DNA from: Siphonodentalium dalli
Taxonomy: Eukaryota > Mollusca > Scaphopoda > Gadilida > Siphonodentaliidae
Reading direction: 5' to 3'
NCBI GenBank assembly: GCA_032622095.1
Contig: CP136066.1
Span: 91,041,319 to 91,105,318 of the forward strand
DNA: 64,000 bases
The notes under the pieces were generated by a model that was not told the DNA's origin, did not search any database, and was given only the letters and a program-made list of their open reading frames with translations. The position numbers and the translations under genes were made by a program. This document shows positions 1 to 11,399 of this stretch, in pieces; the first letter of the stretch is position 1, and each line of letters starts with the position of its first letter.

Positions 1-283
1 AGATTCAAATGGCTCATCCATTCAAATGGGTCATCCATTACCACCAGCAAGCATTACGTCAGTATCAGCCAATCACATCATCTGCACATCAGTAAAGCGA
101 TGCTCACAATCAGGCAATTTTCGGAATTCCTATACAGCGATTGATTCGCCACATAGCCAAAAATAGCGCAATAAATTTTCTGTAGCATTCCTAGTTTCAC
201 CATACTTTACAAAATTAGATATTACGACAATTAATTAAACACTTAAAGAGTATGTGAAGAGTCTAGAATTTACCAATAATACC
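1..283. other. Unassigned AT-rich sequence
   Basis: No gene, repeat family or RNA recognised. Also unassigned apart from simple AT-richness and an (ATT)n run at 1427-1440: 1135-2216 and 344-661. Confidence 0.5.
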
Positions 284-343
284 TACAGTAATGCCCTAAC
301 TAATCGACTCCTTAACTAGTCGATTATTTTGGGCATTACTGTA
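284..343. mobile_element. 60-bp TA-flanked palindrome (minimal MITE)
   Basis: TACAGTAATGCCCTAACTAA...TTTGGGCATTACTGTA: a palindrome with only the outermost arms of the family seen in full at 8814-9031 and 46637-46852. TA at both ends suggests Tc1/mariner-type target sites. Confidence 0.8.
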
Positions 344-669
344 CATGGAGCAAGGAGAATAGAAGTGGGTATTCCAGGAATTTCAACACTAAACAGCACT
401 AAGCACCAGTTTGAGATGGCGGATAAAAACAATACCAAAAGTAGATCGTAAAACTATTTGTGCACTGTGACGTCATACTGAATTAATTGCATGCAAAGTT
501 ATTTATAGCGACGGTAATGTGTTCACAGCCAATTTCTTCAGACTCCCTAACACAGAGCCGTTTGAGTCTGATTTTAATCAGAATTGCCACAAAAGTTGCA
601 GAACGATGACAGCCCTGGATTTCCATCCCATTGTCTACTGGTGTGAATTTCTCAACGCTTGGAAGGTAA

Positions 670-1126
670 CAAGCCTGAGTTTAGTGTGCCTGTCATTTGC
701 AGAATGAGTCCCCAGAGGGTGAATTTAGTGATGCTATCCCGCATAGCGGGCTAGCATCACTAAATTCACCCTCTGGGGACCTCATTCTGCTTAGGCCTCA
801 TCTTCTCTGGAAAGTTTCTTTATTATCAAATATCTACAGAAACTTCTTCACATCGATTCTATTTCTTTTTTAGTTTAGTTTCTCTTTCTCCCCAAATTGG
901 CAGACGACACATTGCATAATCGAGGTTCCCAATGGGTATACATCACAGTATTCACCATTTGGGAACTTCAATCTGAGTCTATGTATCCCATGGCAGATGA
1001 GGCCATGCAGAATGAGGTCCCCAGAGGGTGAATTTGGTGATGATAGCCCACTGCAGGATAGCATCACTAAATTCACCCTCTGGGGACCTCATTCTGCAAA
1101 TGACAGGCACACTAAACTCAGACTTG
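670..1126. mobile_element. hAT-like MITE, two-hairpin type
   Basis: Inverted ends CAAGCCTGAGTTTAG / CTAAACTCAGACTTG, each followed inward by a perfect-looking hairpin with arms GAGGTCCCCAGAGGGTGAAT. Flanked by GAAGGTAA (662-669) and GAAGGTTA (1127-1134), a 7/8-matching 8-bp target duplication. No coding capacity; 457 bp. Confidence 0.85.
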
Positions 1127-2216
1127 GAAGGTTAGCTGATTCCAAAATTATAAAACAAAGAAAAAAGAAACCAAACATGTCTTTCAGTGCTATATCGATG
1201 AGTTCGTTTGAAAATCTTCTGCATTGGTATGTTTTGAGATAACTCTTATACATAATTTTGGGGTTAGATTTCTGTTTAAATTTTCCGTTACTTTGGAAAT
1301 CTTCTTCGTAGATACATGTTTTCAGAAAACTGTTACCAAATTACGTATACAAAATTTTGAGGATCCAATGTCTGTTTAAATTGTTGTTGATTACTTAAAT
1401 TTATATACTGATAAGATCAGGTTGTATTATTATTATTATACCATAATTATTTATTTCACTTGACTATATCTGCGTAGCATTTTTTTTCCTCTATTTAGCC
1501 ATTTATTTCCAGTGACTTGGGTAATTTGCCATATTTATCCACTGCTTACTAGTTCCATTACTTCCATAAAGCTCACTTTATAAAGATTATGTTTATCAGG
1601 TCAATGTAATTTATTATGTCAGCAAAATATTATTAGGTTAGTACTACTTTTGAATTCTTTTTGTCACAATATTATATCTCATGTGACTTCTCGCATTCTG
1701 ATTGGCTGCACACGGCTATACTATTTTCCAATAGTATCTTGGTAGGAATCCGCTTCGCCTACTATTTTCCTATTTATAGTAACTGACTCATTTCTCGCAA
1801 TAAAATTGGCATCTGTAGTCACGGCCAATCGGAAACTATACATTGTATATTACTTGTTACAATATGATCAGTATTTCATTTTAGACTTATTTGTGAATTT
1901 AATGATCTTACAAGTGTCCGATCATAGCTATCCAATGTATTTAAATAGTTTGTCCATATAGTTCGGCAAGTGGACAGTCCTGATTTCTGAGTGAATTGTA
2001 TAAATTAGTTTTCCGTTTTAAGTAAATAAATGTGTCATGAAGAGACGATGTTATTTTAGCCAATAACATATAATATAATAGTTATACTCACCCGCAATCT
2101 GAGACCGATTTCCAAAATTTGCAGCAAATAGAAATGTGACAAAACCAGACAAATAAATTGTATGAGAATTGACACCAGTGTTCGATATAATATTACAAAT
2201 AATGCATCTCTTGTCA

Positions 2217-2311
2217 TTGACTATACCAAAATAGTGGTCCATGCAGAGGAATAGTCCACTCACCTGTGGCTCGTGTACTATTCCTTCTCTCACACCACTA
2301 TTTTGACATAG
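2217..2311. repeat. Imperfect inverted repeat, about 95 bp
   Basis: TTGACTATACCAAAATAGTGG ... CCACTATTTTGACATAGTCAA, with inner GGAATAGT / ACTATTCC arms. Confidence 0.75.
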
Positions 2312-2788
2312 TCAACTCCAAGCCATGAGTTATCTATATAGTAGTAGTGCTAACCTAATACACTTGTATACTCACAATAAACTTAAAAGTTTATTGGACA
2401 TGTTTTATGTAGGATATAAATGCCATGGTAGAATGTTTCACACCACTTTAAGACAGCTAATGTGTTAAGATTAAACTGACTTTACAGATGAGAGCCCAGA
2501 TGGGAACAAACTGGGTAAGACGGGCTAAGCCTTATGTTATACCTATTGTTCTGATTGTAATGGTCATATATTGGAATGGGCAGAGCTAATTTAATTTTAC
2601 TTTTATTTCTTCCATAACCTGCATACCATCCAGGTGATGAGTGTTTTTGGCAGTTTCGATCACCCACCACCTTCCCGCAATATTTGTTACTACCCATCCC
2701 CTCACCTGTACTCTCCCATGATTTTGAACATCTTACTTGGTGTATTGGTACTCTTCTTTGGTGAAGATAAAGTTGAAATCTAATTTTA

Positions 2789-3035
2789 TTAACCCTTTGG
2801 GTGCCAGGGGCCGATCTCATCGGCCCTAAACCTACAAAATAAGTCTGTTAAAGAATATAAGAATAAATTATTAAAATTGTAAAAAATTGTAAAAAAAAAT
2901 AAAAAAAATTGTTAGGCCAATGCATTCTCTTATATATGCGAGGCGACCTATGGTCGACTCGCATATATAAGAGAATGCATTGGCACAGGGTATATGGGTT
3001 GATACAAAAATCGGACTTGGCACTAAAAGGGTTAA
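2789..3035. mobile_element. TTAA-flanked foldback element
   Basis: Ends TTAACCCTTTGGGTGCCAGG and, on the other strand, TTAACCCTTTTAGTGCCAAG; TTAA at both edges. Contains a hairpin at 2912-2983 (GCCAATGCATTCTCTTATAT arms). Suggests piggyBac-type mobilisation; no ORF. Confidence 0.75.
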
Positions 3036-3401
3036 TTAGATATCACATTTTTGCCTTGAGTTATCTATTATCAACCGCAGCTGATATCAATCCAAAGTCT
3101 GCTGATAACCCACTAAACTTGGCTGATAACCCACCAAACTTGGCTGATATCAGTTGTGACGTCACCAATGCGATGTGTAGAGTTTACATCCAACGTAAAA
3201 GCCATTCGGGGGACGCAGTCACAGCACTTGATAGTTAGATATAACGTCAATTTCTAAATTGACTTGAAGCATATAATGGCGAGTGGTCATGCCATTTCGA
3301 ACTGTGTGTTTACTCCATACTTTCAATGGAAATCGTGACTATCTACTTGGACATATAACATGCGTGGTCATACACAAAGTTACAACTCATCAATATTTTA
3401 T

Positions 3402-4121
3402 TTAACCCTTTTAACCTGAGAGACCAGAATACCAGTCCGATCCTTATATTCCTATATCCCGGGAGACTGGAATACCGGTCCGGAAATGATATGATATTTG
3501 ACACAAAATACAGCACTATAAACGCGCATATCAACTAGAGTTGTACATCTACTTTGCACACATGCATCACATGTTTACCCATGTGACTTTGATAGACAAA
3601 GAGGGTCTGTTTCTTCGCGCATGCGCAGAGTCCTATTTTGAGAACAAATTCGCTTTTTATTGTTGGAAAAGGGGAAGAATTTCATTAGAAATTTTGTGAT
3701 CAAAGTACAAATTAACTATAATTGTGCTTCTACTTTGCGCAAATGAGTCACATATTCATACCTCTGACTTTAGCAGCCAAATTAGTGACAGGGGGTCTTC
3801 GCGCATGCACATATGTGCATTTTGAGAAATGCCTTTTATTGTAGGCAAAGGATAAGAATTTCGTTATAAATATATGGTGCGACCAAAGGGAGCCGATATA
3901 TAATCTACATGTATATATTGAACATGGAATATACTGTCTCGTTGCAATACTTTGTGACATATTTCTCCACACACATTAGTTCAGTTAGCATATGTAGTAG
4001 ATTGCCGTCAAGTTGAGCATGCATATATGTCCCAGTTAAGATCATTATGCATTACGTCGTCGGAACACAATATAATGTCAGGAGCATTTAACGTTCAGGA
4101 CGTCAGGGTTCAAAGGGTTAA
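3402..4121. mobile_element. TTAA-flanked element, about 0.7 kb
   Basis: Left TTAACCCTTTTAACCTGAG, right GTCAGGGTTCAAAGGGTTAA. The interior contains TCTTCGCGCATGCGCAGAG, also found at about 47490 within the element at 47258-48390. No coding capacity. Confidence 0.6.
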
Positions 4122-4151
4122 GATGTAAATTAGTTATTTTGTTTATATTGT

Positions 4152-4262
4152 ATAGTAATGCCCTAAGTAATCGACTCCTTAACCACAGCAGAATTATGGG
4201 TAACTTTTCAGGATTGAGTCGGAAATATGGCTTGTTGCCATTCATCGGAAAGATCTCCCTGA
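4152..4262. mobile_element. Half copy of the TA palindrome MITE
   Basis: Left arm only (TAGTAATGCCCTAAGTAATC to CATCGGAAAGATCTCCCT), lacking the complementary right arm. Confidence 0.75.
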
Positions 4263-4349
4263 AACAATTCTCTTTTAATTTTAAAGTGATTACAGGGTTT
4301 GATGAAAAAAGCAACTGAAAGGAATTTAATTGCAATCTTCTTTTTATCT

Positions 4350-5091
4350 AAACCTTTCATGACGGGAGCTAAGCTGGTGCAGCATTAAAGATCATTTGCC
4401 AGTGAATTCTTCCATATGGAGTCTCGCATATATACCATATATACAGGGTTCACACAGAAATGAATAGTCCTTGAATTTCGGACCTTAGAATGAATAGTCC
4501 TTGAATCAGGTTTGAACCTTGAATAGCACTGGAATTGAACAACCAGTCCTTGATTAGTCCTTGAATATTGAGAAAGTACAGAACCCCATCTGTGGCTCCT
4601 CCCAAGCTCCCCTACACTTGTATAGCTTTGTAAATATTGTTAATTATACCCAATTGTTACATGTAATGAAGCAGCACATGTATCAATTGTGCTTCATTCC
4701 ATCCAACATTCTGCCCCTTTGACTATATGTTCTGTGACGACCCTGATGGGAAAGTTCCACTTCCGTGTTTTTATATAAAGCCTATAAACATATCTAAACT
4801 GTCAACTGATAAGTTAGAAATATATAGCCATCTTGACTAATGACAATGACTAAAACACATATAGCCCACAATTGGCCAAATTCTATGGACATACATGTAC
4901 ATGAAGTAACATCTGTAATGAAAGGCATGCTATACAGGGAATATTATAACATTGGAATTTGCATCTATTATAGGGGAACCCTGATATAAGAGAATGCAAT
5001 GGCTTACAAGGTCAAGTAAATATTATTAAGAGAATGCATTGGCACCAGGTTTTCGAAAAAATTCTGGAAGCTCCAATTATGGAAGGGTTAA
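4350..5091. mobile_element. Interrupted TTAA-type hairpin element
   Basis: Left end AACCTTTCATGACGGGAGCT and right end GAAGCTCCAATTATGGAAGGGTTAA match the two-hairpin family at 19732-19990, but most of the middle is unrelated sequence, including repeated AATAGTCCTTGAAT words at 4460-4570. Confidence 0.55.
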
Positions 5092-5480
5092 AAACACATA
5101 TAATGACATAATTAAGCGATCACCAGCCACCTGAAACCCCCCCCCATTGTATTCTGAATGACGACATCAACCTGTACTCCCTCCCCTTTAAACAACCTGA
5201 TAAAGTGGACCGTTGAACAATTTGCCAAATATACATTCATCCATCAAAGCTTCTCTTTCGTTTCATTCTACACACTGTATATGTGGAATTTGCATCTCAA
5301 TTTCAAGTATCAGGCCACATGCATGATCAAGATCCCAAGCATGTAAATATAGTCAAGTGTTTTCACATATAAGCTACCCAGATTCCCTATATTGCCTTTC
5401 AGTCAACATTACATTAGTTCTGTTTTTAATGCTTTATTGGTTAATTTCGCTTTGACATTAATATGTATTTCGTCCTCACT

Positions 5481-5922
5481 GAAGCCTGCAAATAGTGTGT
5501 CTGTCATTTGTAGAATGAGGTCCCCAGAGGGTTAATTTAGTGACTCTACATAGTAGGCTAACATCACTAAATTCTCCCTCTGGGAACCTCATTCTGCTTA
5601 GGCCTCAACTGCTGTGGGAGACCTAGGATCAGATTGAAGTTCCCCAGTTGAAGTTGGTGATGTTCACCCATTAGTCACCATAATTATCCATTTTATCTTC
5701 TGCAAATTAGGGGGGTATAGAAACTTCCTAGAAGGGAAAAAGTAACTTTAAACAATGATAATTTGAGACTATAGATACATGTACTCCCTAGAAGATGAGG
5801 CCTAAGCAGAATGCGGTCCCCAGAGGGTGAATTTGGTGATGCTAGCCTGCAGGATAGCATCATTATATTCACCCTCTGGAGACCTCAGTCTGCAAATGAC
5901 AGACACACTATTTGCAGGTTTG
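5481..5922. mobile_element. hAT-like MITE with perfect 8-bp target duplication
   Basis: Same two-hairpin family (GAGGTCCCCAGAGGGTTAAT arms), ends GAAGCCTGCAAATAG and CTATTTGCAGGTTTG. TCCTCACT occurs exactly at 5473-5480 and 5923-5930, an intact 8-bp target site duplication as made by hAT transposases. 442 bp, no ORF. Confidence 0.88.
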
Positions 5923-5930
5923 TCCTCACT

Positions 5931-8260
5931 TCCAATTTGCTTTCATTAAAATGGATATTGTTATGACCGCTTTTTTAGTATATTTAACAAATAACTTGTC
6001 ATTTTATTCAGATTACGAGGTTATTCTTTCATATTAGGCTGTCACGATAATGCGATCGTTACAAGCTTAATCGATTACAAAGGTTGAATATACAGATTGA
6101 GCGATTACAGTTGAATATACAGATAGTGCAACACAAGTGTGTGACCTGATTAATGTTATTGCATGATTTTGTTGCGACAAGATGGTACAACAAGAATTGT
6201 AACTTTTTACCTCCTTAATTGACAGAGGAGTGCAATAACTTGCTAACCAGTTCACGCCACTGTAGCTTGCCGCATATTAAAATTGATAGTGGCACCCAAT
6301 TTAATTGAACAAATTTATTAAAAGATATTATTATTGTACATTTTGAAATTTTCTTTATTTACCAAAACTGAAGCTATGGCTGTTCAATAAATCCCAATAC
6401 GCATAATTAATCTTAGTGTTTCTGGTTGACCATTGCCACATTAATTAATTGCTTTCCGCTTTATAATAATGCTCTTAATCAACTCAGAAACCAAATGACA
6501 GTTAAAGGTACTCAATCCGATAAAACTCCTCTCAATTACTATTTCAATGGCTTCGGGGGTCAAAAATATTTGATTCGAGTCGAGGAAGTCACCCATCAAA
6601 GCTCAGATTTGTTAGATATCGATTTTAGAAATCTATTATTTTTCATTATCGGGAATTCTTTCTGGCCCAGAAGACAGTCAAAATTTCGTTATTATTACCA
6701 CTTGATTATAGAGTTATCCATCCTTGTCTGTTTGAATAGAGTTTTGGCGTAAAATCTCGAGCAGGTTACCAAATTTACGGCAGTTATTAGTACTCATCTC
6801 GAGCAATTAACAAATTTCAAAAATCAATATCTAATAACTCTGAGCTTTGTTTGATGGGTTCCTCGACTCGAATCAAATATTTTTTACCCCCAAAGCCAAA
6901 GAAATAGTAATATAGGACCCTCTGATCGGATTGTTGTTGTTGGAATCTGTTGAGATGGGGACCCTCTTTACGGATTGAGTACCTTTAAGTGATAAGTAAC
7001 TTTCTTCAACCCAAAACAGGAATGTTTCATTAAATAGCTCCAGGATTGATCAGAGTGTCCATAACAATATGTACTGGCAAAAAACTTGATGCACAAGTTA
7101 TGTGATGTCAGCAATGTCTGTGATGTCATATAATCAACAAGTAACTTGAAGCTTTCAACCTCATGACCTCATGGCCTTCCTCAGCGTTTAATTGATTAGT
7201 AAGAGCTACATTTTAAATTTGAAATAAGCACACACAATTATCCAATTACATTGTATATAATTATATTGTTTGATAATGTAGCTCATACTTATAAATTATA
7301 TAGCTGATAAAGCCATTTGATGAAAACTTCCTAAAAGATCAACCTGTTGATTATACATGTATTATATGATGTCACTTATTCCAATACTATTGGATTGAAT
7401 CTAATTTTATCTAGTAATTCTCACATTGTCACATTCTTGCCCTGTTCTGGGCATTGAAAAAGCTCCATAAATTTGTGAACTAATTTTATATGGTCATTAT
7501 ATGTCTCAGGGAAAGACTTCTCAAAGTCTTAGAAATTTCCACTTTGAAGTCAAACAGGTGGGTCCTTTTTTCCTTCATTTGTTTTAGCATAAAGATGGCA
7601 TGGCAACTGATTTTTCATCACTATATTGATGAGACCCATCAAAAATAATTTACTACAGTGCTTTATGATATTCCTCCTTCCACATTATGTATTCAGAAAT
7701 TGAGGTTTAATTCAGCTATGTCCTTTTAACTGAAACACGAGTTATTTCTTCAATAACCATAATTTATGTTGACAACTAACACATTATTCCACATAATATT
7801 GAACTCTACACACGTTATTGAATTTTTCTTCAACTAAACCTTTTGGTGATAGCTGCATAAACTTAACGTTTTCGCTGCTAAATGACGTTATGATGTCGTT
7901 TCCTGGGCTGCAGACATTATTGCCATTTTCCAGTGGAAAAATATATTGGGAATATCACAAGAACCATAAAACTGACTCCGTTGAAATGCTTTTATCGTTC
8001 ACAATCGTGGAACATCATATACTATTTGAAACTTCGAGATACTGTTATTCTAATGCTCCAAACTATGAGTTCCAGTTATGAGTAATGGCCTACTGCTGGT
8101 GTGCTGAAGTAGATCCATAGTACCTACAGACCATATAGCACACGACGTTCACTTTTACGTCCGTAAAAGTTACGGATGTCATAGCAGCAAAAAGGTTAAT
8201 TGAAACAAGTGTTATTTCTTGAATAATAAAAAGGCAATGTAGTGTTCTTCAGTCGATACT
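5931..8260. other. Upstream sequence without a gene
   Basis: Apart from the foldback MITE at 6503-6990, nothing coding was recognised. ORFs at 6067-6255 and 7818-8081 are short, start in unremarkable context and lack motifs. Part of the intron or 5' region upstream of PC exon a. Confidence 0.5.
6503..6990. mobile_element. Long foldback MITE, GGTACTCAATCCGA ends
   Basis: Inverted ends TTAAAGGTACTCAATCCGA / TCGGATTGAGTACCTTTAA, with inner arms GGTCAAAAATATTTGATTCGAG and GATATCGATTTTAGAAATC. TA or TTAA target site; only this copy has both. The open frame 6426-6752 runs through it and is not a gene. Confidence 0.78.
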
Positions 8261-8412
8261 ATTAGTTATTTTCGGTATCATCGGCGGTACATGGAGATTT
8301 AATACCTGGATGTCGATTTTGACCCCCAAGGTATAACCGAGGGGTTCAAAGAGAGACATCCAGCTATTAAATCTCCGTGTATCCCACGATGTTGCCGAAG
8401 ATAATGATTTTG
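8261..8412. repeat. Inverted repeat, about 150 bp
   Basis: Arms GGAGATTTAATACCTGGATGTC (8293-8314) and GACATCCAGCTATTAAATCTCC (8358-8379), extended on both sides with mismatches. Confidence 0.8.
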
Positions 8413-8813
8413 TCCCCACAACAATAGCCATGTCTCCTTAATATAAGTGTGTTTTTCATAGGTTCTCCAATTAATTCACACCAAAAGAATAATTCAGTAG
8501 TTGACCTAAGGATCCGGCATCAGGTGACGTCAAACTCTCCGTGTGAGAGCAACGTCAGTCACGATTGGCGGAAACTGTCAGTTCAAGGGTCATCCATATA
8601 CCCCCGCTGTTTCATGTGCTCATATACCCCCGCTGTTCTGCGCACATTCTCTTATACCCCACTGGCAAGTGTGATGTGGGACATGGTGATTTAAACGTAG
8701 CATTGTAGCCAATCAGATTGCTAGTTACAACTGGATGTGGGGACAATGAAAATGATCTCATGAGATAATTTTCATTATACACAAGGCTAACAACACTAAA
8801 TATCCTCTGTACC

Positions 8814-9031
8814 TACAGTAATGCCCTAAATAAACAACTCCTTAACCACAGCAGAATTATGGGTAATTTTTCAGGATTTAGTTGGAAATATGGCTTGTTG
8901 CCATTCATCGGAAAGCTCTCACTGAGAGCTTTCCGATGAATGTGCAACAAGCCATATTTCCGACTAAATCCTGAAAAATTACCCATAATTCTGCTGTGGT
9001 TAAGGAGTCGTTTATTTAGGGCATTACTGTA
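8814..9031. mobile_element. Full-length TA palindrome MITE
   Basis: Almost perfect palindrome of 218 bp: TACAGTAATGCCCTAAATAA, ... GAAAGCTCTCACTGAGAGCTTTC at the centre, ... GGGCATTACTGTA. TA target dinucleotides at both ends and CAGT termini fit a Tc1/mariner-mobilised MITE. No coding capacity; foldback DNA. Confidence 0.88.
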
Positions 9032-9221
9032 TTTATCAAATATCAATTCAGATTATGACTCCCCAGCAGTTGGAATGAAATTTTGTTAGTAACATGATGG
9101 GAGTATAAAAATCACATTGTATTTGTTCCCCAATGTTTAAATTTTCTAGGAGGCTATAGGAATGATAATAATCTCTCCATCCATCTGGATACAAGTGTAT
9201 TCAACTGCTCCTATAGTTCTT

Positions 9222-10300
9222 AATCTAGATGAATCAAACTGCAAAGTGTTCGTACTGATATGTTGGAAGATTTTGTAACTAGTATAATTGATGCATATCT
9301 ATTGCTATCGTTCAGCTGATTGCGTATCTTCCGCCTGTGTGGTATTCAGGCCTAAAGATATGGTGCCGGACAATTGCAGAATGAGGTCCCCAGAGAGTTT
9401 TTTTAGTTTCTTTTTCCTTTTTAGTTTAGTTCTCTGGGCCGTATATCCCTAAATTTGGAGATGACACAATGCATTATCGAAGTGCCCAATTAGTGCGCAT
9501 CAACATAATTTCAGGGTTTTTTCTCCCAAATGCACTAGAGAGATCCTGATGACTTGCGTGTCTTCATTCACAACTATAATTCAACCTCTTATTTTGTTGA
9601 GTAGAGTAATGCCCTAAATAATTGACTCCTTAACCACAGCAGAATTATGGGTAACAAATCTAGATGAATCAAACTGCAAAGTGTTCGTACTAATATGTTG
9701 GAAGATTTTGTAACTAGTATAATTATTGCATATCTATTGCTATCGTTCAGCTGATTGCATATCTTCCGCCTGTGTGGTATTCAGGCCTAAAGGTATGGTG
9801 CCAGATAATAGCAGAATGAGGTCCCCTGAGGGCTAGCATCACTAAATTCACATTCTGGGGACCTCATTCTGCTAGCCTTCATATTCTCTGGACAAGATTT
9901 ATTTAGTTTCTTTAGAAAGTTTCTTTTTCATTTTTAGTTTAGTTTCTCTGGGCCGTATAACCCATAAATTCGGAGACGACACAATGCATTATCGAGGTGC
10001 CCAATGAGTGGACATCAACATCATCTGGGAAATTAAATCTGTGTCCAGGTCTCCCTTAGCAGATGAGGCCATGCAGACTGAGTTCCTCAGAGGATGAATT
10101 TGATGGCGTTGTTAGCCTGCTGTGCGATGTAGTGTCACCAAATTTACCCTCTGGGGACCTCATTCTGCAAATTTCTGGCAGCATATTTTCAGGATATTTT
10201 CTCCCAAATGCACTAGAGAGATCCTGATGGCTTGCGTGATATAAATGACTTCATTCACAACAGTAATTCAACTTCTTATTATGTTGAGTAGAGTAATGCC
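9222..10300. repeat. Diverged tandem duplication carrying two MITE families
   Basis: 9222-9655 and 9656-10300 are paralogous: AATCTAGATGAATCAAACTG..., CAGGCCTAAAGATATGGTGCC and CTCCCAAATGCACTAGAGAG occur in the same order in both. The second copy holds a full two-hairpin hAT-like MITE (about 9782-10192); the first holds a collapsed one (about 9353-9490). Both then run into a TA-flanked palindrome, of which the first copy keeps only about 50 bp (9605-9655). Confidence 0.85.
9782..10192. mobile_element. hAT-like MITE (CAGGCCT-end subfamily)
   Basis: Begins CAGGCCTAAAGGTATGGTGCC and ends with the degenerate complement GGCAGCATATTTTCAGG. Contains the GAGGTCCCCTGAGG / CCTCTGGGGACCTC hairpin arms and the internal sequence shared with 667-1128 and 52333-52698. 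No ORF. Confidence 0.75.
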
Positions 10301-10505
10301 CTAAATAATCGACTCCTTAACCACAGCAGAATTATGGGTAACTTTTCAGGATTTAGTCGGAAATATGGCTTGTTGCCATTCATCGGAAAGCTCTCACTGA
10401 GAGCTTTCCGATGAATGGCAACAAGCCATATTTCCGACTAATTCCTGAAAAGTTACCCATAATTCTGCTGTGGTTAAGGATTCGATTATTTAGGGCATTA
10501 CTGTA
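10289..10505. mobile_element. Full-length TA palindrome MITE upstream of PC exon a
   Basis: Same palindrome as 8814-9031, arms nearly identical, centre CTCTCACTGAGAG. Ends about 320 bp before the exon a acceptor. Confidence 0.88.
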
Positions 10506-10825
10506 GATGACTAGTAAGCATGGAAATCAAGCAGAAACAATTATTTGATCCCAAAGAATATTGGCTGCTGGTCTGTAATAAACACACAGGCGTCATTTGC
10601 TTATTAAATCTGTATGGATATCAAGTACCGCATATGGTGATTGTTTATTTGTACAATTTTTACAAACATATGCTAATAATGAATTATTCATAATAAAAAT
10701 GATTGTATTGTACAGAAGCGGGATGGCCGAATGGGGCCGTCTTCCTGACGCCCCTATATGAAAATGGAATACAATTTGTTGAACGGTTATGTAGAAATAT
10801 TACATTGCTTACCAATACATTGCAG

Positions 10826-11050
10826 ATGAAGCAACACCCAAAGGGTGGAGAGATTTGCTGGTAAAGGAAGGTCCTCAAGAGTTTGCTAAAGCAATACGGA
10901 ATCACAAAGGCCTGTTGCTAATGGATACCACATTCCGAGATGCTCACCAGTCACTTCTGGCAACACGAGTCAGAACGTATGATTTGCAGCGCGTCTCACC
11001 CTATGTCTCTCATAGACTGAATAAACTTGTCAGCTTAGAAAATTGGGGCG
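10826..11050 (+). CDS. PC: PC exon a: start of carboxyltransferase domain
   Basis: First PC exon in the window (numbered 1 here). It follows acceptor TTGCAG and ends at donor G|GTGAGT. It starts inside a codon (its first two bases finish a codon from the upstream exon) and ends one base into a Gly codon. It encodes a short linker, then the first strand of the carboxyltransferase TIM barrel with the family signature [19 protein letters not shown]. In known PC structures the Asp of FRDAHQ binds the active-site metal, and the neighbouring Arg and Gln contact pyruvate. The last residues are ENWGG. The TTG at 10855 is an internal Leu codon, not a start. Confidence 0.96.
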
Positions 11051-11132
11051 GTGAGTTTATACTGAGGTCAAAATCAAAAGTTATGCTTCTCATGTAAAAT
11101 GAAAGATAATAATCAATGTTTTTTTTAAAGTG

Positions 11133-11393
11133 TTAACACTTCCATGACTCGAGCTTCTTGAAATTTTGCGAAAACCCTGTGCCAATGCAATATCTAAAAT
11201 ATGCGAGTTTCCCACAGGGAGCCTCGCATATATAAGAGAATACACTGGTTTAACAATATTTAGCATGACCTTGTATGCCAGTCCATTCTCTTATATATGC
11301 GAGGCTCCCTATGGGAGACTCATATAAAAGAAATTGCACTGGCACAAGATCGTTAATGCTGCACCAGCACAGCTCATGTCATGAAAGGGTTAA
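11133..11393. mobile_element. TTAA-flanked two-hairpin MITE in PC intron 1
   Basis: TTAACACTTCCATGACTCGAGCT ... AGCTCATGTCATGAAAGGGTTAA, enclosing two hairpins (TGCCAATGCAATATCTAAAATATG / GCATATATAAGAGAATACACTGG and ATTCTCTTATATATGCGAGGC / GACTCATATAAAAGAAATTG). TTAA edges, no ORF, 261 bp. It starts 83 bp after exon a. Confidence 0.8.
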
Positions 11394-11399
11394 TGTCTA

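Noticed and set aside
10715-10760. tRNA or SINE A-box (GGATGGCCGAATGGGGCC)
   Set aside because: No B-box or cloverleaf follows; the match is isolated.
1-10825. Search for biotin carboxylase exons of PC
   Set aside because: No frame shows the ATP-grasp or other biotin carboxylase motifs; these exons are assumed to lie upstream.
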